From Saprospiraceae bacterium (GTDB taxonomy: Bacteria > Bacteroidota > Bacteroidia > Chitinophagales > Saprospiraceae): 64,000 bases of DNA. The translations under genes were made by a program, and so were the position numbers. Shown piece after piece: positions 56,287 to 64,000 of this stretch. The stretch lies in NCBI GenBank assembly GCA_016712145.1, contig JADJRO010000001.1, positions 62,001 to 126,000 on the forward strand. The letters run 5' to 3'. Numbering within the stretch: the first letter of the stretch is position 1; each line of letters opens with the position of its first letter. The notes under the pieces are model-generated. The model saw nothing but the letters and a program-made list of their open reading frames with translations, ran no database searches and had not been told where the DNA came from.

Positions 56287-57096
56287 TTGAGACTCCCTAT
56301 TCTGTTCGTTCTTTTTTGGAATTGTCCTTTGACAGCACAATATTCCATTTTTTACACTTTTGTGACCAGTGAGGCAAGGGGTACCGGGAAAGCCGGTATC
56401 TGTTCCTTTCTGGGTGAGTCGGCTTCTATGAATCCTTCTGGATTATCGCGAATCAAAAGTAAATTGCTTGAACTGGAAACATACAATTATTTCTTCGTTA
56501 AAGATTTATATGCTGGTTTTGTATCGTATCAACAGCCATTAAAAAATTCTGGATTTGGGATCGGTTTGGCATTCGAGGGGAGTCCTGAATTCAATGATTT
56601 TTCGTTAGTTGGAAGCTATAGCAGACAATTAAGTCAAAAGGCGCATTTAGGTGTTGCTGTATATTATATTCATGGGTTTCGGACATTTTCGACTGAATCC
56701 AATCAGCTTGCTTGTAGTGTTGGATTTCAAGCTTATTTAGGGTCAAGGGTTTTACTTGGCTTTGTATTTCAAAATCCACTTCAATTTGATACTGAATTCC
56801 AAAGATTTAATAAATCGATTTACAAATTAGGTCTGTGCTATCTTGTTAATAAGTTCACAGAAATGAACCTCGAATGTCATTTAAATAACCTCACTGCGAC
56901 GTCTATCCATATTGGCTTCCGATATGATATACTTGCCAGGCTGGGTTTGTTGGGTGGCTATCAAACGAATCCTTCTAGCTATAGTTTTGGATTAATTGTT
57001 AAATTAAATAATAGCATTAAAATCACAAGTTCCTTTGAGAAACATTTACTTTTGGGTTGGAGTCCCTCCTTGGGAGTGAAATTTTACTTTGAATAA
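56287..57096 (+). CDS. PorV/PorQ-like outer-membrane beta-barrel protein
   Basis: 269 residues with a signal peptide (about 1-18, PLTAQ). The mature start YSIFYTFVTSEARGTGKAG and the many short amphipathic strands ending in SPSLGVKFYFE suggest a small FadL/PorV-type barrel. PorV and PorQ act in T9SS cargo attachment, but this protein is only loosely similar. The start codon is TTG at 56287; no ATG fits. Overlaps mqnB by 8 bp. Confidence 0.5.
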   Translation: MRLPILFVLFWNCPLTAQYSIFYTFVTSEARGTGKAGICSFLGESASMNPSGLSRIKSKLLELETYNYFFVKDLYAGFVSYQQPLKNSGFGIGLAFEGSPEFNDFSLVGSYSRQLSQKAHLGVAVYYIHGFRTFSTESNQLACSVGFQAYLGSRVLLGFVFQNPLQFDTEFQRFNKSIYKLGLCYLVNKFTEMNLECHLNNLTATSIHIGFRYDILARLGLLGGYQTNPSSYSFGLIVKLNNSIKITSSFEKHLLLGWSPSLGVKFYFE

Positions 57097-57793
57097 GTCA
57101 TATAAAGTACTTTTAGTAAGCGCAACAGAAGCGGAAATTGATCCTGTGATCCGCCATTTAAAACAACACGCTGCAACCATTAGTTTCTCTCAATTTAATT
57201 ACAAAAACCTGCAAATAGTTCCCTTAGTAAGTGGCATCGGGAGTACGATGATGGCATTTTCCCTCGCTAGATATAAGGGATTGCAAGATTTTAATTTAAT
57301 TGTTCATGCTGGGATTTCAGGATCCTTTCAACGCCACATTCCTATAGGAAGTTTGGTGGAAGTGGTTTCTGAACAATGGGGCGATTTAGGGGCCGAAACA
57401 ATCGATGGGGAATTTATCGATGGGTTCGAATTAAATTTAATGGATTCAAATCGCTTTCCTTATCAGCAAACCCGATTGGTAAAGACAAAGCAAGTTCCGG
57501 ATCCAAATTTGCCCAGAGTAAAAGGCCTTACTGTAAATCGAACCAGCGGATCGCAAAAAAATATTGAATTCTTAAAAGCCAAATACAATTGCGATATCGA
57601 AAGCATGGAAGGGGCTGGTTTGTTTTATGCAGCAAAAATCATGGACATTCCATTCGTTTCTATACGATGTATTTCTAATTTTGTTGAGCCCCGCGATAAA
57701 TTGAAATGGAAAATACCGGAAGCAATCGAAAATCTGAATAAATTTATTATTTCCTATTTTGATGCCTTGGAAATTAATTCTGGTATAGTATAA
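57089..57793 (+). CDS. mqnB: Futalosine hydrolase
   Basis: 234 residues of the nucleoside phosphorylase fold: SGIGSTMMAFSLAR, HAGISGSFQRHIPIGSLV, SMEGAGLFYAA and SIRCISNFVEPRD. It removes hypoxanthine from futalosine in the alternative menaquinone pathway used by Bacteroidota. The start is TTG at 57089, overlapping the end of the barrel gene. Other mqn genes are not in the window. Confidence 0.85.
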   Translation: MNKSYKVLLVSATEAEIDPVIRHLKQHAATISFSQFNYKNLQIVPLVSGIGSTMMAFSLARYKGLQDFNLIVHAGISGSFQRHIPIGSLVEVVSEQWGDLGAETIDGEFIDGFELNLMDSNRFPYQQTRLVKTKQVPDPNLPRVKGLTVNRTSGSQKNIEFLKAKYNCDIESMEGAGLFYAAKIMDIPFVSIRCISNFVEPRDKLKWKIPEAIENLNKFIISYFDALEINSGIV

Positions 57794-57851
57794 TTTGAAC
57801 GAATTTAATTCACAGATAGAAGGACTAGAATACATATGATCTGTTTTTAGT

Positions 57852-58955
57852 TTATTGGTATATTGTACGACGCTTTTTATCATAATTGATTACCATTGGA
57901 ATTATTTCTGCGTATGATTTTTGTCCGGTTTGAATGCCATTTTGCTTTAAATACCATTCATAAAACCAGTCACGTACATGAGGCAAGAATTCAGGATATC
58001 GATTATTGGCTTCATGAATCATTAATAAATCGTGCTTAACTTTCGTGTTTGCTTCAAAAATCATTTGTTTATAAATTTCTGGATAATTTCTGGATGCAGC
58101 ATTTAATAAATACCGCCAGTAATTTAATTCAGCAGCATAACGAATGTATGGATTTCCACTAACCCTGCATGCCAGATAAGCTATTAAATTGCAGTCGCCT
58201 TCATGCGTCCAACCCATTCCATGACTTAATTCATGCGCCATAGTAAATGGTTTGGAATATACCGATAAGCCTGCATCAATTTGGCTTTCTCCACAAAAGG
58301 GTAAATACACTCCGGAGGTTGACCAAACCAATAAAAACCCTGGCGGACTTAAATTCCGACATCGAATCCTTGAAAAGCTTAAAAAATCATACGATTTCAG
58401 AAAATCATTTACAAGACTGCGGATTTCAGATTCCATTTTAAAGGCGTTAAAATCAGGGTAATCTAAAACAGAGGAATCAGCTATCCGCAATGAATCAACC
58501 AGAAGTGATTGCTGTTTTAGGCTTTCTATAAACTCTGATTCACTAATTTCTGAATAAAGTTGCCATCGAATGCCTAACGGCTCTCTATGGTAATTAAATC
58601 CCCAAGTCCAGTAAAACCAGCAATAATGAAATAATATCAAACACAATACATTGATTATCAGATTTGTATAACTTAATTGGTGATTTCGAAGCCTATAAAT
58701 TAAAATCAAGCAACATGCCAACAGGACAAATAGCCATAAATACAAGACAGGAAATGGGAGCCACGAAATACAGAGGTCCCAAACCCACCTGAATTTGGAA
58801 TAAATCAGATTGTGGTAAATTTTTTCTGTCAGGTTGTTGTCCAGATTAAATATCCACGCTGAGACGATTGTAATTCCCAGAAAGCCAAGACAAAAAACTT
58901 GGAATTTGGATAGCTTGGTATAAACACTTCTTAAGATTTTGATAAGGGTTTTCAT
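57852..58955 (-). CDS. DUF3810 membrane protein with HExxH site
   Basis: 367 residues: three N-terminal helices (about 15-115) then a soluble domain with MAHELSHGMGWTHEGDCN (HELSH, with a nearby Glu/Asp) and YAAELNYWRYLLNAAS, the layout of DUF3810. The HExxH motif suggests a zinc metalloprotease, possibly at the membrane; the substrate is unknown. A TAATTTTG box (58992-58999, minus strand) is a likely -7 element, 37 bp upstream, in the short divergent gap to trxA. Confidence 0.75.
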   Translation of the reverse strand: MKTLIKILRSVYTKLSKFQVFCLGFLGITIVSAWIFNLDNNLTEKIYHNLIYSKFRWVWDLCISWLPFPVLYLWLFVLLACCLILIYRLRNHQLSYTNLIINVLCLILFHYCWFYWTWGFNYHREPLGIRWQLYSEISESEFIESLKQQSLLVDSLRIADSSVLDYPDFNAFKMESEIRSLVNDFLKSYDFLSFSRIRCRNLSPPGFLLVWSTSGVYLPFCGESQIDAGLSVYSKPFTMAHELSHGMGWTHEGDCNLIAYLACRVSGNPYIRYAAELNYWRYLLNAASRNYPEIYKQMIFEANTKVKHDLLMIHEANNRYPEFLPHVRDWFYEWYLKQNGIQTGQKSYAEIIPMVINYDKKRRTIYQ

Positions 58956-59006
58956 TGAACTAATTCAAGGGCATGGCGTTATAATAGAAATCAAAATTAA
59001 TACGAT

Positions 59007-59324
59007 ATGGCTTTTGAATTTACAGATACTAATTGTCAAGCAGAAGCTTTGAATCCAAATGGTGCTGCAGTTGTTGATTTTTGGGCTGAATGGTGCGGCC
59101 CTTGTAAATTGGTTGGACCAATAATTGACGAACTTTCTTCAGAATTTGGTGAGAAAGTAAAAATCGGAAAACTTAATGTCGATACAAACCCAAGTGTTTC
59201 TATGCAATTTGGAGTTCGCAGTATCCCGACTATACTTTTTATAAAAAATGGACAAGTCGTTGACAAGCAAGTAGGAGCAGCAAGTAAGGCTACTTTAAAG
59301 CAGAAATTGGAAGCAATTATTTAA
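59007..59324 (+). CDS. trxA: Thioredoxin
   Basis: 105 residues: VVDFWAEWCGPCKLV with the CGPC active site, and SIPTILFIKNGQ with cis-Pro. A standard cytoplasmic thioredoxin that reduces disulfides. A strong terminator follows; the next gene starts right after it. Confidence 0.96.
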   Translation: MAFEFTDTNCQAEALNPNGAAVVDFWAEWCGPCKLVGPIIDELSSEFGEKVKIGKLNVDTNPSVSMQFGVRSIPTILFIKNGQVVDKQVGAASKATLKQKLEAII

Positions 59325-59345
59325 CAAGAAAAATTAAACGAGAAG

Positions 59346-59380
59346 GCCCTTATCTTTGTCGGTAAGGGCTTTTGTTTTTT
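59346..59380 (+). terminator. Terminator after trxA, abutting the next start codon
   Basis: Stem GCCCTTATC / GGTAAGGGC (one G-U pair) with loop TTTGTC, followed by TTTTGTTTTTT. The ATG of the DUF58 gene begins at 59381, the base after the T-run. Confidence 0.85.
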
Positions 59381-60310
59381 ATGGGATTCTTTGATCAATT
59401 TCCAGTACAAGCATTTAATCATTTGGAACTGCTGGCCAGTCAGGTGGTGGAAGGATTTATTATAGGCCTCCATAAATCGCCTTTCCACGGATTTAGTGTT
59501 GAGTTTGCTGAACATCGATTATACAATGAGGGAGAATCTACAAAGGATATCGACTGGAAAGTATTTGCCCGAACTGATAAGTTGTTTACTAAAAAATTTG
59601 AAGAAGAAACAAATTTACGATGCCAGATCGTTTTGGACGTTTCTACATCGATGTATTTCCCGGAGGAACATTTAAAGTCAGGTCTGGTTTTGAATAAACT
59701 TCGTTTTGCAGCTTTGGGTGCAGCTTGTTTAATGAATGTATTGCGAAGACAACGAGATGCCTATGGTTTATCCGTATTTGATGACGAATTGCGCATTCAC
59801 ACGCATGCAAAATCAAGTACCTCGCATTACCAACTTCTCCTAAGTTATCTTGAAAATTATATTCTCAATAAGCAAGTCAATAAAAAGACTCAAACAGCAG
59901 ATGCCTTGCATCAAATAGCAGATCAGATCCATAAGCGTTCCCTTGTAGTTCTATTTAGTGATATGTTTGATGATCGTGAAAATTTAGATGAGTTGTTTTC
60001 TGCTTTGCAGCATTTGAAATACAACAAACACGAAGTCGTTCTTTTTCATACATTAGACAAGAGTCTGGAGCTTGAATTTAATTTTGAAAACAGACCCTAT
60101 CAATTTGTTGATATGGAAACGGGTGAGCAAGTAAGAGTTCAAGCACATCAAATTAAAGAACGGTATTTAGAAAAGATACAGGCTTTTCATCATGAATTAA
60201 AGACAAAGTGTTTGCAATATCGTATTGATTATCATGAAGCTGATATAAATGCAGGATATGATTATATTCTGCAGTCGTTTTTTGTGAAGCGCAAAAAAAT
60301 GTACATTTAA
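59381..60310 (+). CDS. DUF58 domain protein (von Willebrand-like)
   Basis: 309 residues from the ATG at 59381 (MGFFDQFPVQAFNHLELL). HRLYNEGESTKDIDWKVFARTDKLFTKKFEEE is split here as HRLYNEGESTKDIDW and ARTDKLFTKKFEEE: the DUF58 core. LDVSTSMYFP and LVVLFSDMFDD are MIDAS-like DxSxS segments. DUF58 proteins often partner MoxR ATPases, none of which is here. PPK2 follows 9 bp later. Confidence 0.85.
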   Translation: MGFFDQFPVQAFNHLELLASQVVEGFIIGLHKSPFHGFSVEFAEHRLYNEGESTKDIDWKVFARTDKLFTKKFEEETNLRCQIVLDVSTSMYFPEEHLKSGLVLNKLRFAALGAACLMNVLRRQRDAYGLSVFDDELRIHTHAKSSTSHYQLLLSYLENYILNKQVNKKTQTADALHQIADQIHKRSLVVLFSDMFDDRENLDELFSALQHLKYNKHEVVLFHTLDKSLELEFNFENRPYQFVDMETGEQVRVQAHQIKERYLEKIQAFHHELKTKCLQYRIDYHEADINAGYDYILQSFFVKRKKMYI

Positions 60311-60319
60311 ATCCGAAGT

Positions 60320-61081
60320 ATGCCAAAAATAATCTTATCAAAAATTTCTACCAAAGCCCCAAAAAATGCGGATAAAAAATCTGTCCAGAAAAAAACAGAT
60401 GATTTAGTGACAAAAATTGGGAAAATGTCTGAAATGCTTTGGGCAGAAAAGAAGCATAGTTTATTAATTATTTTGCAAGGAATGGATGGCAGTGGAAAGG
60501 ATGGGGTTGCTAAATCCGTATTTATGGCCTGTCCTGCTTTGGTTGTGGATGCACATGCATTTAAAAAGCCATCGGAAGAAGAGTTTGCTCACGATTTTTT
60601 ATGGAGGGTTCATAAAAACGTTCCAGCAAAAGGCCAAATCAAACTTTTTATAAGAAGTCATTATGAAGATATTCTTATTCAACGAGTACATCAATGGATT
60701 GACGATAAGCGAGCAGCTGTAAGAATGGAAGCGATTAATAATTTTGAGAAATTACTCATAGATGACAACGAAACGACCATCCTTAAGTTTTATTTACATC
60801 TTTCTCATGATAGGCAATTAGAAAAATTAGAAGAAAGAAGAATTGATCCGGAAAAACAATGGAAATTTAACCTGGCAGATTTTGAAGAAAGCAAACTTTG
60901 GGATAAATACATGCGATATTACGAAGCAGCTATCAATGGTTCTGCAATTCCATGGCACGTGGTTCCATCTGATTCTAGATGGTATCGCAATTATTTCGTG
61001 GCCCAAAAAGTCCATGATACCTTGAAAAAATTAAACCCCGCATTTCCATTGATTTTAGAAAATGGAAAAGACAAGACTTGA
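60320..61081 (+). CDS. Polyphosphate kinase 2 family protein
   Basis: 253 residues: ILQGMDGSGKDGVAK (Walker A), FLWRVHKNVPAKGQI, FIRSHYEDILIQRVH (Walker B region) and KFYLHLSHDRQLEKLEER (lid). PPK2 enzymes phosphorylate nucleotides with polyphosphate. Subclass not assigned. It overlaps the S4 gene by 20 bp. Confidence 0.88.
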   Translation: MPKIILSKISTKAPKNADKKSVQKKTDDLVTKIGKMSEMLWAEKKHSLLIILQGMDGSGKDGVAKSVFMACPALVVDAHAFKKPSEEEFAHDFLWRVHKNVPAKGQIKLFIRSHYEDILIQRVHQWIDDKRAAVRMEAINNFEKLLIDDNETTILKFYLHLSHDRQLEKLEERRIDPEKQWKFNLADFEESKLWDKYMRYYEAAINGSAIPWHVVPSDSRWYRNYFVAQKVHDTLKKLNPAFPLILENGKDKT

Positions 61082-61466
61082 TAAATGGCTTTGGGCTTGC
61101 CGATTTTATAAATCCAGAACCTTGGCTTCTGAAGCGTGTAAAAATGGAAAAATCAGTAGCAAGGCCATACCATTAAAAGCTGCTCATTTTGTTACAGTTG
61201 GAGACTTACTGGAAGTTCGCAAAAATGGGTTTCAGTTCTTAATAAAAATCCAAAAGATTATTGATAAACGGGTAGGTGCTCCGCTTGCTTCAGCCTGTTA
61301 TGAAAACAAAACATCTGAAGAAGAACTCAATAAATATGCAGCCTGGTTTACGGGTAAAGCTCAATCGGAGAAAAGAGAACGCGGCGCTGGCAGACCAACA
61401 AAAAGAGAACGGCGCGAAATAGATGATTTCAAAACCTTTGCATTTGATGATTTTGATGAAATCTGA
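61062..61466 (+). CDS. S4-domain RNA-binding protein (Hsp15-like)
   Basis: 134 residues: MEKTRLDKWLWACRFYKSRT is the S4 domain start, with KNGKISSKA and VGDLLEVRKNG. A basic C-terminus contains GAGRPTKRERRE. Hsp15 recycles free 50S subunits carrying nascent chains; the role here is inferred by similarity. Starts inside the end of the PPK2 gene. Confidence 0.85.
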   Translation: MEKTRLDKWLWACRFYKSRTLASEACKNGKISSKAIPLKAAHFVTVGDLLEVRKNGFQFLIKIQKIIDKRVGAPLASACYENKTSEEELNKYAAWFTGKAQSEKRERGAGRPTKRERREIDDFKTFAFDDFDEI

Positions 61467-61507
61467 GCCCTGTTTTATTTAAACAGTCACTAAAAATTAG
61501 AATTATT

Positions 61508-63553
61508 TTATTTTGAAAGGATCATTTTACCTGAAATGACCTTGTCTTCGCTCCGTATTTGAAACAATCCCAAACCAATATAAGGAAGTTGAACTTGAAT
61601 GGTGTTGATTCCTTTTGTTAAGGCATGTTTTGAATAATAAAAAATCTTTCCATCTAAACCAAAACAATTCAATTCAATTTCAACTGCTTGTGTACTGTTC
61701 AGTTGCCATTCGACTGCATTCAATTGGTTTAGGTAATTTATTTGAAGCAATTCAAACGATTCTTTTGATTGCTCGTTGTTACGATCCTCCAAATCAGATT
61801 TCTTTTCAACTGGATTAATGAGGTTTCCAACGCGAATTGCAACAATGGCTTGTTTCTCTAAATCATGATGGTGTACATCAACTGGAATTGTGAAATCATG
61901 GATTTCAGGCAATGGATTGGAACTATTTTTAAATACATAATCCGAAGAAATGTATTTCCATATGTTAGGAATCAATTGTGAATTTCTGGCATTAATGACT
62001 CGGCGCAATAAATTGTAATCTAATTGATTGATTTCTTGATCAGAATTTATATCAGCAGCAAAATAAGCATATGGTGATGTAGGTATAATTTGACCGTTGA
62101 TAATTTTTCTTAAATAGTTTAAGTCATTGTAATCAATGGCCTCCTCATCTTTGATCATGCAATTTAAAATTAATGTGTAATCCATTTTAGAATTCAGGTC
62201 ATCAAATGCATACTGATATTGATTGTTTGCATGTAACATTGTTTCTCTAATTTGTTGATTGTCGATCAACTTAAGTTGTAAAAGTCCGGGAGAAGGTGTA
62301 TTATAGAAAAGCACCTGGCCTTTGAGACTTCGTTTGCCTCCTGTTAAATTTCCATCACAATTTGGAATTGCAGGATTGTTATTTTGAATTTCAATGCTGG
62401 TTTTGCAAACATCCTGATTGCCAAGCGTATCCGTGACCCAAATTTCCACATCTTGTACACCAACATCTTTGCAAGTATATGTCCTTGATCGATCCGATAC
62501 ATCTTTAGAAAATGAGAAATTTAACTTTTGTCCTGGACAGCTGTGCCAACTGCCTTTGTCAAGATCAGATGCCCAAACGTCGATCATTCCTTCGTCAATG
62601 GTTCCATCTTGATTTTGATCCACGGGCATCAACGTGAGGATAACTCCAGTAAGACAATAGGGTGTGGGTAAAATTTTATTTTTTACATCAACAGTTACTT
62701 CGCATTTTATTTCTGTACCGCAGGCATATTCAGCAATATAGAAAAATTTAGTGATGCCATTTGGATAGTAACCACTTGCATCTGCACCTGAATTAATTGC
62801 ATATTTGGACGTGTTGTAAATTTTATGATACACCGGACACGATGATTGAAAAATTGCTGAATCGAGCTTTACATAAAGGGTGTCGCAGGTCCGACTATTT
62901 AATACGACCGTATCTTTTTTACATAACAAGGCAAGCGTGTCGGGCACACTGATTAATTTAATGACTTGGGTATAACTAAAAATTCCTCTGCCCGGATAAT
63001 TTATGGGGTCGTATTGACACCAATCCAATATTTTCCATTCCCGCACAATTTTTTCGCAACCTTCATCAACTCGAAAACGGGTGTCTTTGTAGGAAACCAT
63101 CGGTTTTGAACATTTAGGTCGTTCCCAGGATGGTTTATCATAAGGGGCTTGAAGATTTTTCAGTTCATTTTGAGGATTGCAATCTCGAATGATCAAAGAT
63201 TGAGGCCAGGTAATATCCGCATAGCTAAATCCAGTTGCATTGCTAATAGTGATTACCTGTGTGCAGCTAAGCCATTTCCAGTTTTCTGGATTTTCAACAC
63301 CCCAAACGCGTTTAATTGTACCCTTGCCACAATCATCAATTTCAATGATTGTTTTACAATCATGCTGGAATTGAATGATGCCATTGTAGTCTGTATAAGC
63401 CTTCCCATAAACATTCAAGTCGTGCAGATAATCCTCCCGGCAACTGACGGTTACATCCGGCGGACAAACGAGTGAGAAATCTGCAAAACTTTGACTTACA
63501 GTGGTTAAGCTAACTATTAATAGTAAAAATCCGTGGAGTGTGGAGGTATTCAT
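61508..63553 (-). CDS. Secreted cysteine-rich protein with dockerin-like segment and T9SS type A sorting domain
   Basis: 681 residues; signal peptide 1-24. About 25-400 is Cys-rich with repeated Trp and CQY/CSKP-type elements, as in large Saprospiraceae surface proteins. About 470-530 carries a dockerin-like pair: DYNDLNYLRKIING and DINSDQEINQLDYNLLRRVI, the second fitting the Asp/Asn pattern of a calcium-binding dockerin loop. The last 70 residues (ending LFQIRSEDKVISGKMILSK) resemble a type A sorting domain. A surface role is likely; partners unknown. Confidence 0.78.
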   Translation of the reverse strand: MNTSTLHGFLLLIVSLTTVSQSFADFSLVCPPDVTVSCREDYLHDLNVYGKAYTDYNGIIQFQHDCKTIIEIDDCGKGTIKRVWGVENPENWKWLSCTQVITISNATGFSYADITWPQSLIIRDCNPQNELKNLQAPYDKPSWERPKCSKPMVSYKDTRFRVDEGCEKIVREWKILDWCQYDPINYPGRGIFSYTQVIKLISVPDTLALLCKKDTVVLNSRTCDTLYVKLDSAIFQSSCPVYHKIYNTSKYAINSGADASGYYPNGITKFFYIAEYACGTEIKCEVTVDVKNKILPTPYCLTGVILTLMPVDQNQDGTIDEGMIDVWASDLDKGSWHSCPGQKLNFSFSKDVSDRSRTYTCKDVGVQDVEIWVTDTLGNQDVCKTSIEIQNNNPAIPNCDGNLTGGKRSLKGQVLFYNTPSPGLLQLKLIDNQQIRETMLHANNQYQYAFDDLNSKMDYTLILNCMIKDEEAIDYNDLNYLRKIINGQIIPTSPYAYFAADINSDQEINQLDYNLLRRVINARNSQLIPNIWKYISSDYVFKNSSNPLPEIHDFTIPVDVHHHDLEKQAIVAIRVGNLINPVEKKSDLEDRNNEQSKESFELLQINYLNQLNAVEWQLNSTQAVEIELNCFGLDGKIFYYSKHALTKGINTIQVQLPYIGLGLFQIRSEDKVISGKMILSK

Positions 63554-63748
63554 AGCCCTGTTTTTGGTATTAAAATTAATTCGTCGGGTTTAGGGGGCTA
63601 GCAAATATACAAAAAACTAATAATTTAAAGTTCTTCATGAAAATATGTAAAATTCGAGCAATCTTTGATAAGCTATTTTCAGTTTTCGAATTCGTTATAG
63701 TTGTTTTCGTATAAATTTTGATACGCTCAAACTAAATGCTTTTTTCAT

Positions 63749-64000
63749 ATGGCTCAAGTTCAAAAGCCAGGTCTTTTTGCCTGGGGTTTACTAATCATTT
63801 TAACTATTATATGGGGTTTTAGCTATTATTTTATAAAGCATAGTTTGGTTTCATTTAATCCTTCTCAAGTAGCAAGTTTGAGGATGGTATTTTCAGCTAT
63901 AGCCTTGAGTCCTTTTTTACTTAAAGCACTTAAAAGTGTTGAACGGATAAACTATCCGATGATCTTTTTGTCGGATTTATAGGTGCATTTCTACCTGCAT
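63749..64000 (+). CDS. EamA/DMT-family transporter (5' part; frameshift and window edge)
   Basis: The start MAQVQKPGLFAWGLLIILTIIWGFSYYFIKHSL is split here as AWGLLIILTIIWGFSYYF: the first EamA helix and its WGxxY turn. As written the frame stops at 63982; adding one G at GG 63974-63975 gives SGFIGAFLPA, the usual third-helix sequence, and the frame then runs to the window edge. Substrate unknown; metabolite export is the common role. Confidence 0.8.

Overview
The window is AT-rich chromosomal DNA from a member of the Bacteroidota, most likely Saprospirales (Saprospiraceae). The grounds are gliding/type IX secretion genes (gldM, gldN, gldA, gldF, gldG, porX), secreted proteins ending in type A or type B T9SS sorting domains, SprB-type repeats, large cysteine-rich surface proteins typical of Saprospiraceae, the futalosine route to menaquinone (mqnB), and promoters of the TTTG/TAnnTTTG kind. 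No phage, transposon, CRISPR array or plasmid function was seen; this looks like core chromosome.

Layout. 1-2.1 kb: the end of a gldM-gldN operon. 2.2-6.2 kb: a minus-strand membrane glycosyltransferase cluster with a 51-aa membrane protein. 6.3-9.0 kb: a beta-helix lipoprotein and an MFS permease. 9.2-13.2 kb: a compact rimK / aspartoacylase-like / dacB / methyltransferase operon. 13.2-16.8 kb: purA and rel. 17-20.5 kb: tRNA-Leu, tig, clpP, clpX. 20.6-27.6 kb: a DoxX-like protein, truA, glyA, an HD hydrolase divergent from porX, a PH-like membrane protein and tatC. 27.7-32.8 kb: two T9SS type B cargo proteins around a heptanucleotide array. 33-41 kb: hutI, a thioredoxin-SPOR fusion, fabH, a nitronate monooxygenase-like enzyme, an orphan secreted protein, a subtilase and a barrel protein, with simple-sequence arrays at 38.2-38.5 kb. 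41-50.6 kb: recQ, a GT4, ftsX, DUF3098, truB and gldA-gldF-gldG-DUF4340. 50.9-63.5 kb: an S1/P1-type hydrolase, an aquaporin, ribD, a thioredoxin lipoprotein, a HerA-like ATPase, an outer-membrane protein, mqnB, DUF3810, trxA, DUF58, PPK2, an S4 protein and a type A cargo protein with a dockerin-like segment. The right edge cuts an EamA transporter.

Seven genes carry a small lesion: single-base frameshifts in the BcsA-like glycosyltransferase, clpP, ftsX, ribD and the EamA gene, and in-frame stops in dacB and the HerA-like ATPase. Each gives back a normal family sequence after a one-base change in a short homopolymer, or a compensated pair of such changes. Several are normally indispensable, so residual consensus error in a long-read assembly is the simplest explanation; I annotate the restored extents.

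No single wholly new system stands out. The most unusual items are simple-sequence arrays that abut or contain the stop codons of secreted-protein genes and put stops in all three frames of the gene strand only, a cohesin-like module and a dockerin-like module in two separate T9SS cargo proteins, a tandem-domain orphan secreted protein, a lipoprotein methyltransferase in the rimK operon, and the small glycosyltransferase cluster.
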